Assembly: GCF_014303395.1 (NCBI RefSeq)
Contig: NZ_CP060298.1
Coordinates: 4,979,001-5,043,000 of the forward strand
Length of the DNA stretch: 64,000 nucleotides
Reading direction: 5' to 3'
DNA from: Nakamurella sp. PAMC28650
Lineage (GTDB): Bacteria; Actinomycetota; Actinomycetes; Mycobacteriales; Nakamurellaceae
In this document: positions 20,240 to 31,062 of the stretch, in pieces
How positions within the stretch are numbered: the stretch's first letter is position 1
Layout: the number at the start of each line of letters is the position of its first letter
Position numbers and translations under genes: made by a program
Notes under the pieces: generated by a model
The model's database searches: none
Told to the model about the DNA's origin: nothing
Seen by the model: only the letters and a program-made list of their open reading frames with translations

Positions 20240-20863
20240 GTGTCCTCCACCGACCCGACGACGGCCCAGACCTTCAGACCGACCTTCGGACGATGGCTGA
20301 CCGCGGCGATCTGGACGTTGTCGGTGATCGCGCTCCTGTCCGCCTTCATCCAGAGCCCCGCGGCCGGACTGCGGGCGGCGCCCTGGCTGGCACTGCTGTC
20401 CGGCGCGGTCTGGGCGGCGTACTGGCGACCCCAGGTGGCCGTCGACGTCGCCGGGGTGCACCTGGTGAACGTCCTGCGCACGATCGACCTGCCCTGGCCG
20501 TCCATCCAGCGGATCGACACCAAGTGGGCACTGACGCTGTTCACCGCCTACGGCAAGTTCCCGGCCTGGGCCGCCCCGGCGCCCGGGGGGATGAACGCGA
20601 CCCTGATCAGCCGGCGAACGGGGTCCGGCCTGCCGCCGTCCACCTTCGGCCCGCACGGCACGATCCGCCCGGGTGACCATCCGGACAGCGCCTCGGGCGC
20701 GGCCGCCGCAGTGGTGCGGCGCCAGTGGGAGGAACTCCGCGATCTCGGCTTCCTCGACGATCCGCGCCTCGAGTTCAGCCGACCGCCGATCCGACTGCAT
20801 CGGAGGACGATCGTGGCCGGTGCGCTCCTGCTGCTCGCCTGTGCGGCGTCCGCCCTGCTCTGA
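20240..20863 (+). CDS. PH-domain (bPH_6-like) membrane protein
   Basis: 207 residues: two hydrophobic segments near the N-terminus, a soluble domain containing DVAGVHLVNVLRTIDLPWPSIQRID, the pattern of bacterial PH domains such as mycobacterial CFP-6, and a final membrane segment at the C-terminus. The GTG at 20240 is chosen; an out-of-frame ATG lies just before it. It is the only plus-strand gene inside the peptide-transporter block, placed between the ATPase and permease genes. Role unknown. Confidence 0.75.
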   Translation: MSSTDPTTAQTFRPTFGRWLTAAIWTLSVIALLSAFIQSPAAGLRAAPWLALLSGAVWAAYWRPQVAVDVAGVHLVNVLRTIDLPWPSIQRIDTKWALTLFTAYGKFPAWAAPAPGGMNATLISRRTGSGLPPSTFGPHGTIRPGDHPDSASGAAAAVVRRQWEELRDLGFLDDPRLEFSRPPIRLHRRTIVAGALLLLACAASALL

Positions 20864-20907
20864 CGTCGGGGCAGCTGGTCCGTTCGCGGCGATCGAGAGC
20901 ATCGACG

Positions 20908-21978
20908 TCAGACCTCGGCCGGAGCCAGGGTCGACCGGGCGATCTCCTTCGACTTCCGCAGATCCCTGGCCTTCGGGATCCGCTTCTGCCGTGGATCGTA
21001 GGCGTCGCGCAGACCGTCACCGATGAAGTTCAGGCACAGCACGATGACGATGATGAAGATGCCCGGCCAGAAGAACAGGTAGGGCTGGCCGGTCAGGATC
21101 GCCGCCTGGTAGGTCGAGATCAGCGAGCCCAGCGACACATCGGGGTACTGGATGCCGAAGCCGAGGAACGACAGCGCCGCCTCCACCAGGATGCTGCTGC
21201 TGATGGTCAGGGTGGCGTTGACCACGATGACACCGACGGAGTTCGGCATCATGTGCTTGAAGATGATCCGGGCCGACGAGGCGCCGGCCACCTTGGCGGC
21301 ATCGACGAACTCGCGCTCGCGCAGCGTCAGGAACTCAGCTCTGACCAACCTGGTCATCGAGGTCCACGACAGCAGACCGAGCGCGACCGCGACCGAAACG
21401 ACCCCCCGTGCCGAGAAGACGAACCCGAGCACGGCCGTCACCAGCAGCACCGGCAGGGTGATGATCAGGTCGGTGAAACGCATGATCAGCGAGTCCACCC
21501 AGCCGCGGTAGTAGCCGGCGATCGCGCCGAGCACCACGCCGACCACGGTGGACAGGATCCCGGTGATCACCACGAGGGTCAGGGTCTGCTGGATTCCCCG
21601 CATCACCTGTGCGAAGTTGTCCTGGCCGTGCTGGCCGTCCGCGCCGAACGGGTACTGGCCCATCGAGAAGAAATCGTGACCTCCGATGCCGAAGATCGAC
21701 AGGGAGGCCCCCGCCCCTTCCGGCGGGGCGATGACGTCGAAGTAGTTGTGCCGCCACCATCCCGGGATCGGACCCCATCCGATGGAGGTCGCCGACAGCA
21801 GCAGGATGAGGATCAGTGCCGTCAGTGAGATGACAGCGCCGCGGTGCCGGAAGAATCGCTTCCGGACGATCTGGGATTGCGAGAGGCCGGCGACCTCGCG
21901 CTGTTCCAGCGTGCCCTTCTCGCCGGGCTCCAGCGGGACGACGTCACGGCTCGGATCCGGGCTCATGTGTTCGGTCAT
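20908..21978 (-). CDS. peptide ABC transporter permease, DppC type
   Basis: 356 residues. An N-terminal cytoplasmic tail with the family basic patch RKRFFRHRGAVISL precedes the first membrane segment, then a large external loop, five more segments and the EAA-type loop EFVDAAKVAGASSARIIFKHMMPN that docks on the ATPase. The C-terminus ends DGLRDAYDPRQKR, typical of DppC/OppC. Its ATG is separated by one base from the stop of the DppB-type gene, so the two are translated as a pair. Confidence 0.92.
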   Translation of the reverse strand: MTEHMSPDPSRDVVPLEPGEKGTLEQREVAGLSQSQIVRKRFFRHRGAVISLTALILILLLSATSIGWGPIPGWWRHNYFDVIAPPEGAGASLSIFGIGGHDFFSMGQYPFGADGQHGQDNFAQVMRGIQQTLTLVVITGILSTVVGVVLGAIAGYYRGWVDSLIMRFTDLIITLPVLLVTAVLGFVFSARGVVSVAVALGLLSWTSMTRLVRAEFLTLREREFVDAAKVAGASSARIIFKHMMPNSVGVIVVNATLTISSSILVEAALSFLGFGIQYPDVSLGSLISTYQAAILTGQPYLFFWPGIFIIVIVLCLNFIGDGLRDAYDPRQKRIPKARDLRKSKEIARSTLAPAEV

Positions 21979-21979
21979 G

Positions 21980-23518
21980 TCAGCTCAGCCTGATCCGGGG
22001 GTCGAGGGCCGCATAGGCGATGTCGGCCAGAAGGTTGGCAAGAACGGCGATCAGGGCGCCCACCACGAAGAAGGCCATGACGGGGTTCGGGTCGGCCTGT
22101 CTCAGACCCTGGGAGAACAACGAACCCATGGACTTCCAGCCGAAGACCTGCTCGGTCAGCACGGCCCCGCCGATCAGACCCGAGATGTCGAAGGCGACCA
22201 CGGTGGCCATCGGGATCAGCGCGTTGCGGAAGGCGTGCCGCATGACCACCGTCCGCTCGGTCAGGCCCTTGGATCTGGCCGTGCGGATGTAGTCCTGGTT
22301 CATCACCTCCAGCATGCTCGCCCGGGAGAACCGTGAGTGCGTGGCCAGCGAGATCAACATCAGCGTAATCGTCGGCAGCACGAGGTGGGTGAGCGTGTCG
22401 GTGGTCTGGATCCAGAAGTCACCCTGCAGGTTGGGGGTGGAGGGCAGGGTCGTCCGGATGGGCCGTCCGGCGATCGCGGGATTGCTCGAGTAGCTCTGCC
22501 ATGCCCGCATCAGACGGTCCACGAAGATGATGAAACCGGTCGCCGCACCGGTCAACGCTCCAGTGCGCGCGGAGAGACCCTTGTCGTCGCCCCCGAAGGC
22601 GTATCCGACGCCGACACCGACGAGAATCGCGATCACCAGGATGAGAATCATCTTGGCCCAGGACATGCCGTTGTGGAAAGGCCAGTACTGCAACGGGTAC
22701 CACAGCGCGACGCCGATGGCCACGACGGTCATCGAGGTGTAGAGGGCCTTCTTGTTCGACAACCCGGCCGTGAGCACGGTGATGCCCAGACCCAGCAGGA
22801 CCGAGAGCACGGCGATGACGACCGGTCCGAGAGACGGGTTCACGAGCCAGTGGTCGACGGTGATGTAGTACATCGCGACCAGCGCGACGACGAAGATGAT
22901 CGCGCCGATCGTCAGACGCCGGAGGATCTCTCCGGGAACGAGGGAGTATCCGATCACGGCGACGGCGGCCGAGACCAGGAAGATGGCCGACCAGGAGAAC
23001 GATCCCCCGGTGTCCAGGAACGTGTTGAACCGGATCGCCAGCAGGTCCTTGAGGATCACCCCGATGAAGAACACCGGGAGGGCGAAGAACAGGAACGCCA
23101 GGAACGTCACGCCGTAGTCGAGGCCGGAGTACTGGCGGAGCGCCGACACCACGCCGATGGCGATCCCCAGGATGACGGCCAGGATCGTCGACGCCAGAAT
23201 GAGTTTGATCGACTGACCAAGGGCGGCACTCAGCAGGCCGTTCACGGGCGTCTGCTGGATGTTCTGCCCGAAATCGCACTTTCCGACGAAACAGCCGCTG
23301 ACTCCCTTGAGCCAGATGAAGAAGCGGAAGACCGGATTCACGTCCAGGTGCAATGTCGCGGTGACGGTCGCGATCGCCTGCCCGCGCTGGGCGGCAGGGA
23401 GACCTCTGGCGTCGCCCAGCGGGTCACCCGCGTTGGCTACCAGGATGTAGGCGATGAAGCTCGCGCCGATCGTGATGAAGATTGCGGCGATGACGCGCCG
23501 CACGATGAAGGTGAGCAC
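21980..23518 (-). CDS. peptide ABC transporter permease, DppB type with extra membrane insert
   Basis: 512 residues, far longer than the usual 310-340. The N-terminus MLTFIVRRVIAAIFITIGAS and the C-terminal half with RTARSKGLTERTVVMRHAFRNALIP (EAA loop) and LDPRIRLS are canonical. Between them, about residues 185-350, lie five or six additional hydrophobic segments that have no counterpart in DppB of E. coli. Similar long forms probably exist in related actinobacteria (recollection, not checked). Forms the channel with the DppC-type subunit. Confidence 0.9.
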   Translation of the reverse strand: MLTFIVRRVIAAIFITIGASFIAYILVANAGDPLGDARGLPAAQRGQAIATVTATLHLDVNPVFRFFIWLKGVSGCFVGKCDFGQNIQQTPVNGLLSAALGQSIKLILASTILAVILGIAIGVVSALRQYSGLDYGVTFLAFLFFALPVFFIGVILKDLLAIRFNTFLDTGGSFSWSAIFLVSAAVAVIGYSLVPGEILRRLTIGAIIFVVALVAMYYITVDHWLVNPSLGPVVIAVLSVLLGLGITVLTAGLSNKKALYTSMTVVAIGVALWYPLQYWPFHNGMSWAKMILILVIAILVGVGVGYAFGGDDKGLSARTGALTGAATGFIIFVDRLMRAWQSYSSNPAIAGRPIRTTLPSTPNLQGDFWIQTTDTLTHLVLPTITLMLISLATHSRFSRASMLEVMNQDYIRTARSKGLTERTVVMRHAFRNALIPMATVVAFDISGLIGGAVLTEQVFGWKSMGSLFSQGLRQADPNPVMAFFVVGALIAVLANLLADIAYAALDPRIRLS

Positions 23519-23605
23519 CTGGTGTCCCTTTCGCGCTGGTTCCCCTCCGTGCCCCGGGGGCAGCCTGGAGGTGGATCCCGATCAGAAGTCTGCAGCAACA
23601 CGAAG

Positions 23606-23645
23606 CCGTCCTGGCCGGGACCACCAGGGGTCCCGGCCAGGACGG
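23606..23645 (-). promoter_or_regulatory. perfect 17-base inverted repeat between lipoprotein and permease genes
   Basis: Arms CCGTCCTGGCCGGGACC and GGTCCCGGCCAGGACGG pair perfectly around a six-base loop. It lies 17 bases after the binding-protein stop and 88 bases before the permease start. No T-run follows on the minus strand, so a partial terminator or 3' mRNA-stabilising stem is more likely than full termination. It would allow more binding protein than channel to be made. Confidence 0.75.
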
Positions 23646-23662
23646 TCTACCACATCATCCGA

Positions 23663-25684
23663 TCAGCCTGCGATCTTCCATTCCCAGAAGTTGGAGAAGA
23701 CGCCCGGCACCAGGCCGATGCCACCCACTCCGGTCACCTTGTTCGTGTCGAACGCGGTGATGTCCGGGAACTGGAACAGGATCGTCCCGAACCCGTCCTT
23801 GACCAGCTGCTGCTCGGTCTCGGTCAGCAGCTTCGTCTGGGTGGCGGCGTCGGTGGTGATGTTCAGCTGGTTCATCCACTTGTCGACGTCGGCGTTCTTG
23901 TAGCCGTAGAAGTTGTTCTGGCCCGCTGCGCCGCTCAGGAAGTTCGGCGGGTTCTGCGCGACACCGGTGGTGCTGTTCTGCCAGCCGAACAGGACGGCGT
24001 CGTAGATCTTGGTGTTCGTCAGCTGGCTGCTCCACTTGGCGTTCTTGCCGTCGATCACGTTGAAGCCGGCCTGCTTGGCCGACGCGGCGATCAACTGGTA
24101 CTCACTGGCACGCCGGGGGTTGTTGTCGGCGTACATGAACCGCACGTTGACCGGAGTCTTGACACCGGCCTGGGCGAGCAGGGCCTTCGCGCCCGCGAGG
24201 TCGACCTTGTCGTAGGCACTCAGCCCGTTGGCGGCCACCATGGGAGCGTACCCGGGTGATCCCGGCACCTGCGTGAACGAGTCACGGATGGTGGCGGACG
24301 GGTTCAACGGCTTGATCAGACGATCGATGATGTCCTGGCGCGGAATGGTCTTCAGGAACGCCGTACGGACTTCGGTCGCCTTGGTGGCGTCGCCACCGTA
24401 GGTCTTGGGGTCGAAGGGCCCGCTGTTGTTCTCGGCCAGGTCGACGTGCTCGTAGGTGCCGCCGCTGCCGTTGATGACCTTGACACCCTGGCCCGAAAGC
24501 GCCGTGGCGCCCTTGAGCACGTCCGCGGTCGCCTGCGGGTTGATGATCTGCAGCTCACCGTTGGCCAGCGACTGGACCGCCGCGGTCGGGTCGGGTGCGT
24601 ACGCGATGGTGATGGTGGCGACGGCCGGCTTCGGTCCCCAGGTGTAGTTGGGGTTGATCTTGAAGGTCTGGAACTGGTTGGCCTTGAAGTCCGACATCAC
24701 GTACGGACCGCTGGACAGGTAGAGCAACGGGTCGGTCGGCATCGCGGTGAAGTCGAACGCCGTGTTCCAGGTGTTGGCCACCTTGGCCAGCGACAACTTG
24801 TCCTTGGTCTGGGCTGCCTTCACCAGCGCGGCGACGGCTGCTGTCGGATCCTTGATGCCGAGGGCCTTCTCCGCCACGGCGTGGGCCGCGACACCGATCG
24901 TCAGGTTCAGCTGGTAGTCCACGAACGGCTGCGAGAAGACGGTGGTCAAGGTCTTGTGGTCGGCCGAGATGGTCGGGAAGGCCTTGACGAGAGCGAGGCC
25001 GGGACTGGAGGAGTCGAAGGCCACCGTGGTCGGGGTGGACGGCAACGGGTTGCCGTCCTTGTCGGTCTTGAGGTCACCGGTGTTGAAGTTCCCACTGTTG
25101 CTGATCCAGGTCATCAGCAGATCCTCGGCGGTGACCGGAACACCGTCGGACCACTTCGCGTCCTTGTTGATGGTGTACGCGATCGTCAACGGGCTCTTGG
25201 ACGTCACCTTGCACGTCATGAAGGAGTCGTTGTTGACCAGGTTGAGATCTTTGTCGTAGTACCAGTTCTGCGCCTGCGTCAGGTACAGGGCGTTGGCGTT
25301 GTAGGTCGAGTTGCCGTGTGCCGACTGCGAGTTCCAGGAGGTCGACAACTCGTTGAAGCCGACGGAGACCGTTCCGGACGTGGTCGCCGGCGCGGTGTAC
25401 GGACCGTGGGGCTTGCCGCAGCCGTCCGCACCCGCCGGCTGGGTCGAGGTGGACGGAGCACCGGTGCCGCCTGCGCCACTGGTGGCCGTGCCGCTGGTCG
25501 CCGCGCCACTCGTCGCCGGGGCGCTGCTGGCCGAGCCGCTGCTCGCCGCCGCGCTGGAGCCGGCGGCCGACGTGGCGGAGCTGGACGAGGGGCTGGCCTG
25601 TCCGGGAGAGCTGGTGCACGCGGCGAAGACCAACGCCGATGCTGCGACGAAGGCAGTGAGTGTCACTGCCCGTGTTCTTGTCAT
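23663..25684 (-). CDS. peptide ABC transporter substrate-binding lipoprotein (family 5)
   Basis: 673 residues. Signal peptide with lipobox VFAAC (Cys23), a linker of about 60 Ser/Ala/Gly/Thr residues, then an SBP_bac_5 domain: TISYTI-like motifs, DAKWSDGVPVTAEDLLMTW, SSGPYVMSDFKANQ and, further on, RTAFLKTIPRQDIIDRL. Captures oligopeptides or related ligands outside the membrane and delivers them to the DppB/DppC channel. AGGAGGA lies 6 bases before the ATG at 25684. It is the first gene of the transporter block; a palindrome lies in its upstream region. Confidence 0.92.
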   Translation of the reverse strand: MTRTRAVTLTAFVAASALVFAACTSSPGQASPSSSSATSAAGSSAAASSGSASSAPATSGAATSGTATSGAGGTGAPSTSTQPAGADGCGKPHGPYTAPATTSGTVSVGFNELSTSWNSQSAHGNSTYNANALYLTQAQNWYYDKDLNLVNNDSFMTCKVTSKSPLTIAYTINKDAKWSDGVPVTAEDLLMTWISNSGNFNTGDLKTDKDGNPLPSTPTTVAFDSSSPGLALVKAFPTISADHKTLTTVFSQPFVDYQLNLTIGVAAHAVAEKALGIKDPTAAVAALVKAAQTKDKLSLAKVANTWNTAFDFTAMPTDPLLYLSSGPYVMSDFKANQFQTFKINPNYTWGPKPAVATITIAYAPDPTAAVQSLANGELQIINPQATADVLKGATALSGQGVKVINGSGGTYEHVDLAENNSGPFDPKTYGGDATKATEVRTAFLKTIPRQDIIDRLIKPLNPSATIRDSFTQVPGSPGYAPMVAANGLSAYDKVDLAGAKALLAQAGVKTPVNVRFMYADNNPRRASEYQLIAASAKQAGFNVIDGKNAKWSSQLTNTKIYDAVLFGWQNSTTGVAQNPPNFLSGAAGQNNFYGYKNADVDKWMNQLNITTDAATQTKLLTETEQQLVKDGFGTILFQFPDITAFDTNKVTGVGGIGLVPGVFSNFWEWKIAG

Positions 25685-26010
25685 GAAGGATCCTCCTGAA
25701 GGGCACTGCGCAACCCGTCAACGCCGGCCCCCATCGACCGTCGCATTCTGCGGACTGTGCAGCCACCGTGTCGTGTCTGACCGCCAGACTTTACGAACCT
25801 TCTCACCATCTGGGCCAGCCGACAACCGTGATCGTCACCAAAAGGTGACCGGTGGTTAGCATCGGGGAAACATCAATCGGACATCAGCTGGGGTTTTCAT
25901 AGCTGGCTGAAGGTCTTCCCTCGAAGAGCCGGTCCGGCCGGAGATGTTGCGGCCTATGCACTTCACCACCGAGGTATGTCCAGGTCAGGCGGCTGTAGGC
26001 CACAGGTTTC
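25685..26010 (-). promoter_or_regulatory. upstream region of peptide transporter with palindrome 25834-25849
   Basis: A 326-base gap between lpqW and the binding-protein gene. It contains a perfect inverted repeat, GTCACC-AAAA-GGTGAC, about 150 bases before the binding-protein start, a plausible operator. The strip 25850-25960 is AT-richer than the surroundings, as expected for a promoter. I see no gene here and do not assign -10/-35 boxes. Confidence 0.4.
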
Positions 26011-27762
26011 TCAGTGCAGGGGCCAGCTGGCCAGACCTGCCAGCGGACCCGAGAACACCCAACCCGGGCCGGATCGGGCCGCGATCGGGGCCAGCGGCGC
26101 AGAAACGGCGAATATCGCCGACGGGCGACTGATCTGGATCACCGGCAGGGCAGCCGAGACCACCGGATCGATCGCCGGTGTCCCCTGGCCCGTCGCGGAT
26201 CGCGCCAGCAGCGTCTCGAGTTCGGACAGGCAGAGGCCGGAGAGATTGCCCGCCCTCGGCAGCGGTTCGGCTCGGTTGACCGGCGTTCCGGCGGTCGGCG
26301 TCAAGGGGCAACCGAACGCAGATCCGGCCGCCAGCGCGTCCGACGGGCCCCGCGGCACCATCACCAGGCCCAGATCGCCCACACCGAGCGCCATCCGGCC
26401 GTTGACCATCGTCCGCGGGTCGTCCCGGACCAGATCGACCTCGATCCCGACGACCGCGAGTTGCCGCTGCACCAACTTCGCCGCGGCGGCCATCCGGGGG
26501 TCCAGACTCGAATAGGTCAGGGCCAGACGGAGGATCCGTCCACCCTTGCTCATGTACAGCGACTCCCGGTGATAGCCGGCACCGGCCAGGTCGGCGAGTG
26601 CGGCCGAGGTTCCTGCCGTCGGGCCGGGGATACCTGCACCGAGGGTCACCAGGGAGTTCGCCGCCGCTCCCCCGCCGGTGTTGCCGCCGTCGAGCACGAC
26701 GCGCAGGGCCTGGGTGTCGATCGCTGCTGCGACTGCCCGCCGCACCTGCAGGTCGGCCGTCGCTCCGGTGACGGTGTTGAGCACGAGCTGGACCGTGCCC
26801 GGAAGCGGCACCACCACTCTGCGGCTCGCCGGTACCTGCTCGCCCAGGGTCTGCTGGTCGGCCGCGTTCGGCTGCAGCAACACCGCCTGCAGGTCCCCCC
26901 GGTGCAGCGCGGCGATCAGCGCGGCGGACGTCCCGATCCGCACGACTGCGGTCCCGGGACCGGGCTGCGTCCCCCAGTACTTGTCGTTGCGGACCAGGGT
27001 GATCTCGCCGGTCACCGCGTCGTAGCCCAGCATCTTGTAGCGATTGGCCGACACCGGGAGGCCGGCGGCCAGCCCCTCGGTCCATCCGCCCGGGGAATCC
27101 TTCAGGATGTGGGAGGGCAGCAGCGGTGAGAACAGCGTCTTCCAGTCGGCCACGACCTGGGCGAACGTCACCTGGACCGTCTTCCCCGCGTCCTTGCTGA
27201 CGATGCCGGTGATCAGTCGGTAGCCCGCCGGGTCGACGGTTCCCGGCTGGACCAGCATCTGGTCCCGCAGGTAGCTGAAGTCCTCGGCCGTGATGGGGGT
27301 TCCGTCGGACCAGGAGGCATTGCGGTCCAGCGTGTAGGTGACGGTGAACGGACCGGTGGAGGTGGGTGTGGTGGTCACGGTGGCCTTGCGGACCACGTCG
27401 GTGTTCAGCGTGACGGTGCCATCGGCCGCGACGGAGGACACCGACGGGAGCACCAGGCCGGCCACCGCGGAGTCGGCGAGCGAGTAGTCCGAGATCGCGT
27501 GCGGATTGAAGCCCTGGACTGCTCCGTCGACACCGATGGTGACGGACGGCGCCACCGCCGGGAAACTGCCTCCCGCCGAACTGGCCGCCGGTGCGATCGG
27601 GGCCGGCAGGCCGGGCGGGGTGCAGCCGGCCAGCAGGGTTGTGGCCAGCAGGGCCACCAGGGTTGTCAGCCTGGCGGCCGGCGCGAGCCCGGCGGCGCCT
27701 CGATGTCGGTGGAAGAAGGAAGACCGTGGACGGCGAACCTGTCGCCCTCCACGGTCTTTCAT
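26011..27762 (-). CDS. lpqW: LpqW-like family 5 substrate-binding lipoprotein
   Basis: 583 residues: a basic start, a hydrophobic segment with lipobox TLLAGC (Cys47), then a family 5 solute-binding fold (GTVTLNTDVV, DRNASWSDGTPITAEDFSYL, VRNDKYWGTQPGPG). It stands alone beside typA, away from any permease, exactly as lpqW (Rv1166) follows typA in M. tuberculosis. Mycobacterial LpqW steers phosphatidylinositol-mannoside flow toward lipoarabinomannan; the same role here is inference from position. The ATG at 27762 is the only start leaving a full signal peptide, but codons 2-15 overlap a strong hairpin. Confidence 0.8.
   Translation of the reverse strand: MKDRGGRQVRRPRSSFFHRHRGAAGLAPAARLTTLVALLATTLLAGCTPPGLPAPIAPAASSAGGSFPAVAPSVTIGVDGAVQGFNPHAISDYSLADSAVAGLVLPSVSSVAADGTVTLNTDVVRKATVTTTPTSTGPFTVTYTLDRNASWSDGTPITAEDFSYLRDQMLVQPGTVDPAGYRLITGIVSKDAGKTVQVTFAQVVADWKTLFSPLLPSHILKDSPGGWTEGLAAGLPVSANRYKMLGYDAVTGEITLVRNDKYWGTQPGPGTAVVRIGTSAALIAALHRGDLQAVLLQPNAADQQTLGEQVPASRRVVVPLPGTVQLVLNTVTGATADLQVRRAVAAAIDTQALRVVLDGGNTGGGAAANSLVTLGAGIPGPTAGTSAALADLAGAGYHRESLYMSKGGRILRLALTYSSLDPRMAAAAKLVQRQLAVVGIEVDLVRDDPRTMVNGRMALGVGDLGLVMVPRGPSDALAAGSAFGCPLTPTAGTPVNRAEPLPRAGNLSGLCLSELETLLARSATGQGTPAIDPVVSAALPVIQISRPSAIFAVSAPLAPIAARSGPGWVFSGPLAGLASWPLH
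27720..27758 (-). terminator. hairpin after typA overlapping the lpqW start
   Basis: Outer arms AAGACCGTGGA and TCCACGGTCTT pair perfectly (11 bases), with an inner GGCGA/TCGCC stem. On the minus strand it begins 34 bases after the typA stop and is followed by the pyrimidine-rich CCTTCTTCC. It has the form of an intrinsic terminator for typA, yet it covers the first codons of lpqW, so it may attenuate lpqW expression. Confidence 0.55.
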
Positions 27763-27792
27763 GTCCTCACCCTAGGGTGCACGACCCCTGCG

Positions 27793-29640
<1,848 letters not shown>

Positions 29641-29840
29641 AGCGGGAATACTCCTCTTTGACGGTGACCCCCTGAAGGCGGCCCGGACCCCCGGCTGTGG
29701 TGCTGACCGGAAGCATGACAAAAGCCGCGGCGCAGGGCCACGGTAGCCACCCGAGTCAGTTCCGACGCAGTGCAGCACCCGCAGTCTACCGGCGCACCGG
29801 CTCGCCCCTGGTCGGGCGATGGGCCGACTGTGTCACAGGC

Positions 29841-29933
29841 CCCGGCTGCGCCACCCTGCCCACTCGTAGCAGCCAGCTGCGCCACCCTGCCCACTCGGAG
29901 CACCCGGCTGCGCCACCCTGCCCACTCGTAGCA
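29841..29933. repeat. three 30-32-base tandem repeats carrying the ACTCGTAGC motif
   Basis: Three consecutive copies of a unit reading CCGGCTGCGCCACCCTGCCC then ACTCGTAGCA (one copy has ACTCGGAGC). The 368-base gap between typA and the AbiEi-like gene holds this array and an inverted copy of the motif, GCTACGAGT, at 29985-29993. No gene is seen. The copies abut without unique spacers, so this is not a CRISPR array. Confidence 0.8.
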
Positions 29934-30008
29934 TTGAGATGACACTCGTCATATCGCCGGCGCCGCTACGGGCTGGACCGGGGCGCTACGAGTGCCTCAC
30001 TTCCCGTC

Positions 30009-30971
30009 TCAGGTGTCCCGGAAGCGACCAGGCAGAGGCTTCCAGTCCGGGAACCCGGAGCGACGGAACGCGGCGCGGAACCGCGCAAGCACAGCTTCGC
30101 TCTGCCTGGAGTCGGCCCAGATCACCCTCACGCATTGACGGCCCGTATCCCGCAATCGGTCCTCTCGAATCTTCTCCGCCACGACCACATCGCCGGCGGT
30201 CTGTCCGGGATCGAGGAGGCGACCGTACTTGATCATCCCGTCGAACTCGGAGACGGTCGAATGTTCGGGAAAGTCGAAATCGACGCGCGCCTGGTGCCCG
30301 GGGCCCAGACCGGGGACGACAGCTTGCAGATTCGGGACCGGAAGACCGATCCGGGCGAACTGCAAGCGGCAGATCGACTCTCCGACGCTCTCCGCCTTCC
30401 CATCGGCGAACTCGATCACCCGCCGCGCCCTGAAAGCGCCGGGCGTGCGGGTGTTCGACGCCAGCACCGCTGCCAGATCCGCAACCGAGCACAGACGGAG
30501 CTGCAATGCCGAATCGGCCACCGGCACCGCCCGCCACCACGGCGCGGAGCGGGCGACGTCGAACACCGTTCGCGCCGGACTCGTGACTTGAATTCCCTCC
30601 AGCCACGCGACATCCGGGCCGTCCAGCTGACTGCGATGGGGCCGTACGTTGGCGGTGGAGCTGCGTCCGGTGCTCGCGGGCCATGTGGCATGCACTCTGG
30701 CCAGCACGGTGTGCGGCATCTGGATTCCGTGCAGGACGGCAGCCGACTCGTGGCTGATGGCCGCCCGTTGGCCGAGCCAGTGACCCAATTCCAGTGCTCG
30801 GATCCGGTGCTGCTGGACGGCATCGGAGGCTCGCCAGTTCGACCCGTCCGTGTATCGACCGGGACGCAGACGGTGGAGCTGCCCGTGACGCGTCTGCGCA
30901 CGAATCTGACCCGGCGAGAGATCCCCCGCCAGCAGCACTTGTCGATCGGTCCACGATTCGGGTGTCGTCAT
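30009..30971 (-). CDS. AbiEi-antitoxin-like / DUF559 (Vsr-like) protein
   Basis: 320 residues. The N-terminal third resembles the AbiEi antitoxin winged-helix region found in many actinobacterial proteins (LSPGQIRAQTRHGQLHRLRPGRY, then the AISHESAAVLHGI block). The C-terminal region, VDFDFPEHSTVSEFDGMIKY followed by AEKIREDRLRDTGRQCVRV, resembles DUF559/Vsr nuclease-fold proteins with candidate Asp and Glu metal ligands. No AbiEii toxin gene adjoins it, so it is an orphan. Clusters of one 9-base motif lie on both sides. Defence role is inference; the family is common and uncharacterised. Confidence 0.65.
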   Translation of the reverse strand: MTTPESWTDRQVLLAGDLSPGQIRAQTRHGQLHRLRPGRYTDGSNWRASDAVQQHRIRALELGHWLGQRAAISHESAAVLHGIQMPHTVLARVHATWPASTGRSSTANVRPHRSQLDGPDVAWLEGIQVTSPARTVFDVARSAPWWRAVPVADSALQLRLCSVADLAAVLASNTRTPGAFRARRVIEFADGKAESVGESICRLQFARIGLPVPNLQAVVPGLGPGHQARVDFDFPEHSTVSEFDGMIKYGRLLDPGQTAGDVVVAEKIREDRLRDTGRQCVRVIWADSRQSEAVLARFRAAFRRSGFPDWKPLPGRFRDT

Positions 30972-31062
30972 GACGGAAATCTGACCCCGGCACGGCGATG
31001 CTCACCGGGCCGTCGGGTGATTTGTGGATGGTTGGAAGTGTGTGCACAACGGTGGTGATCGC

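Noticed and set aside
29841-29933. Three 30-32-base repeats as a CRISPR array
   Set aside because: The units are contiguous without unique spacers, and no cas gene is present.
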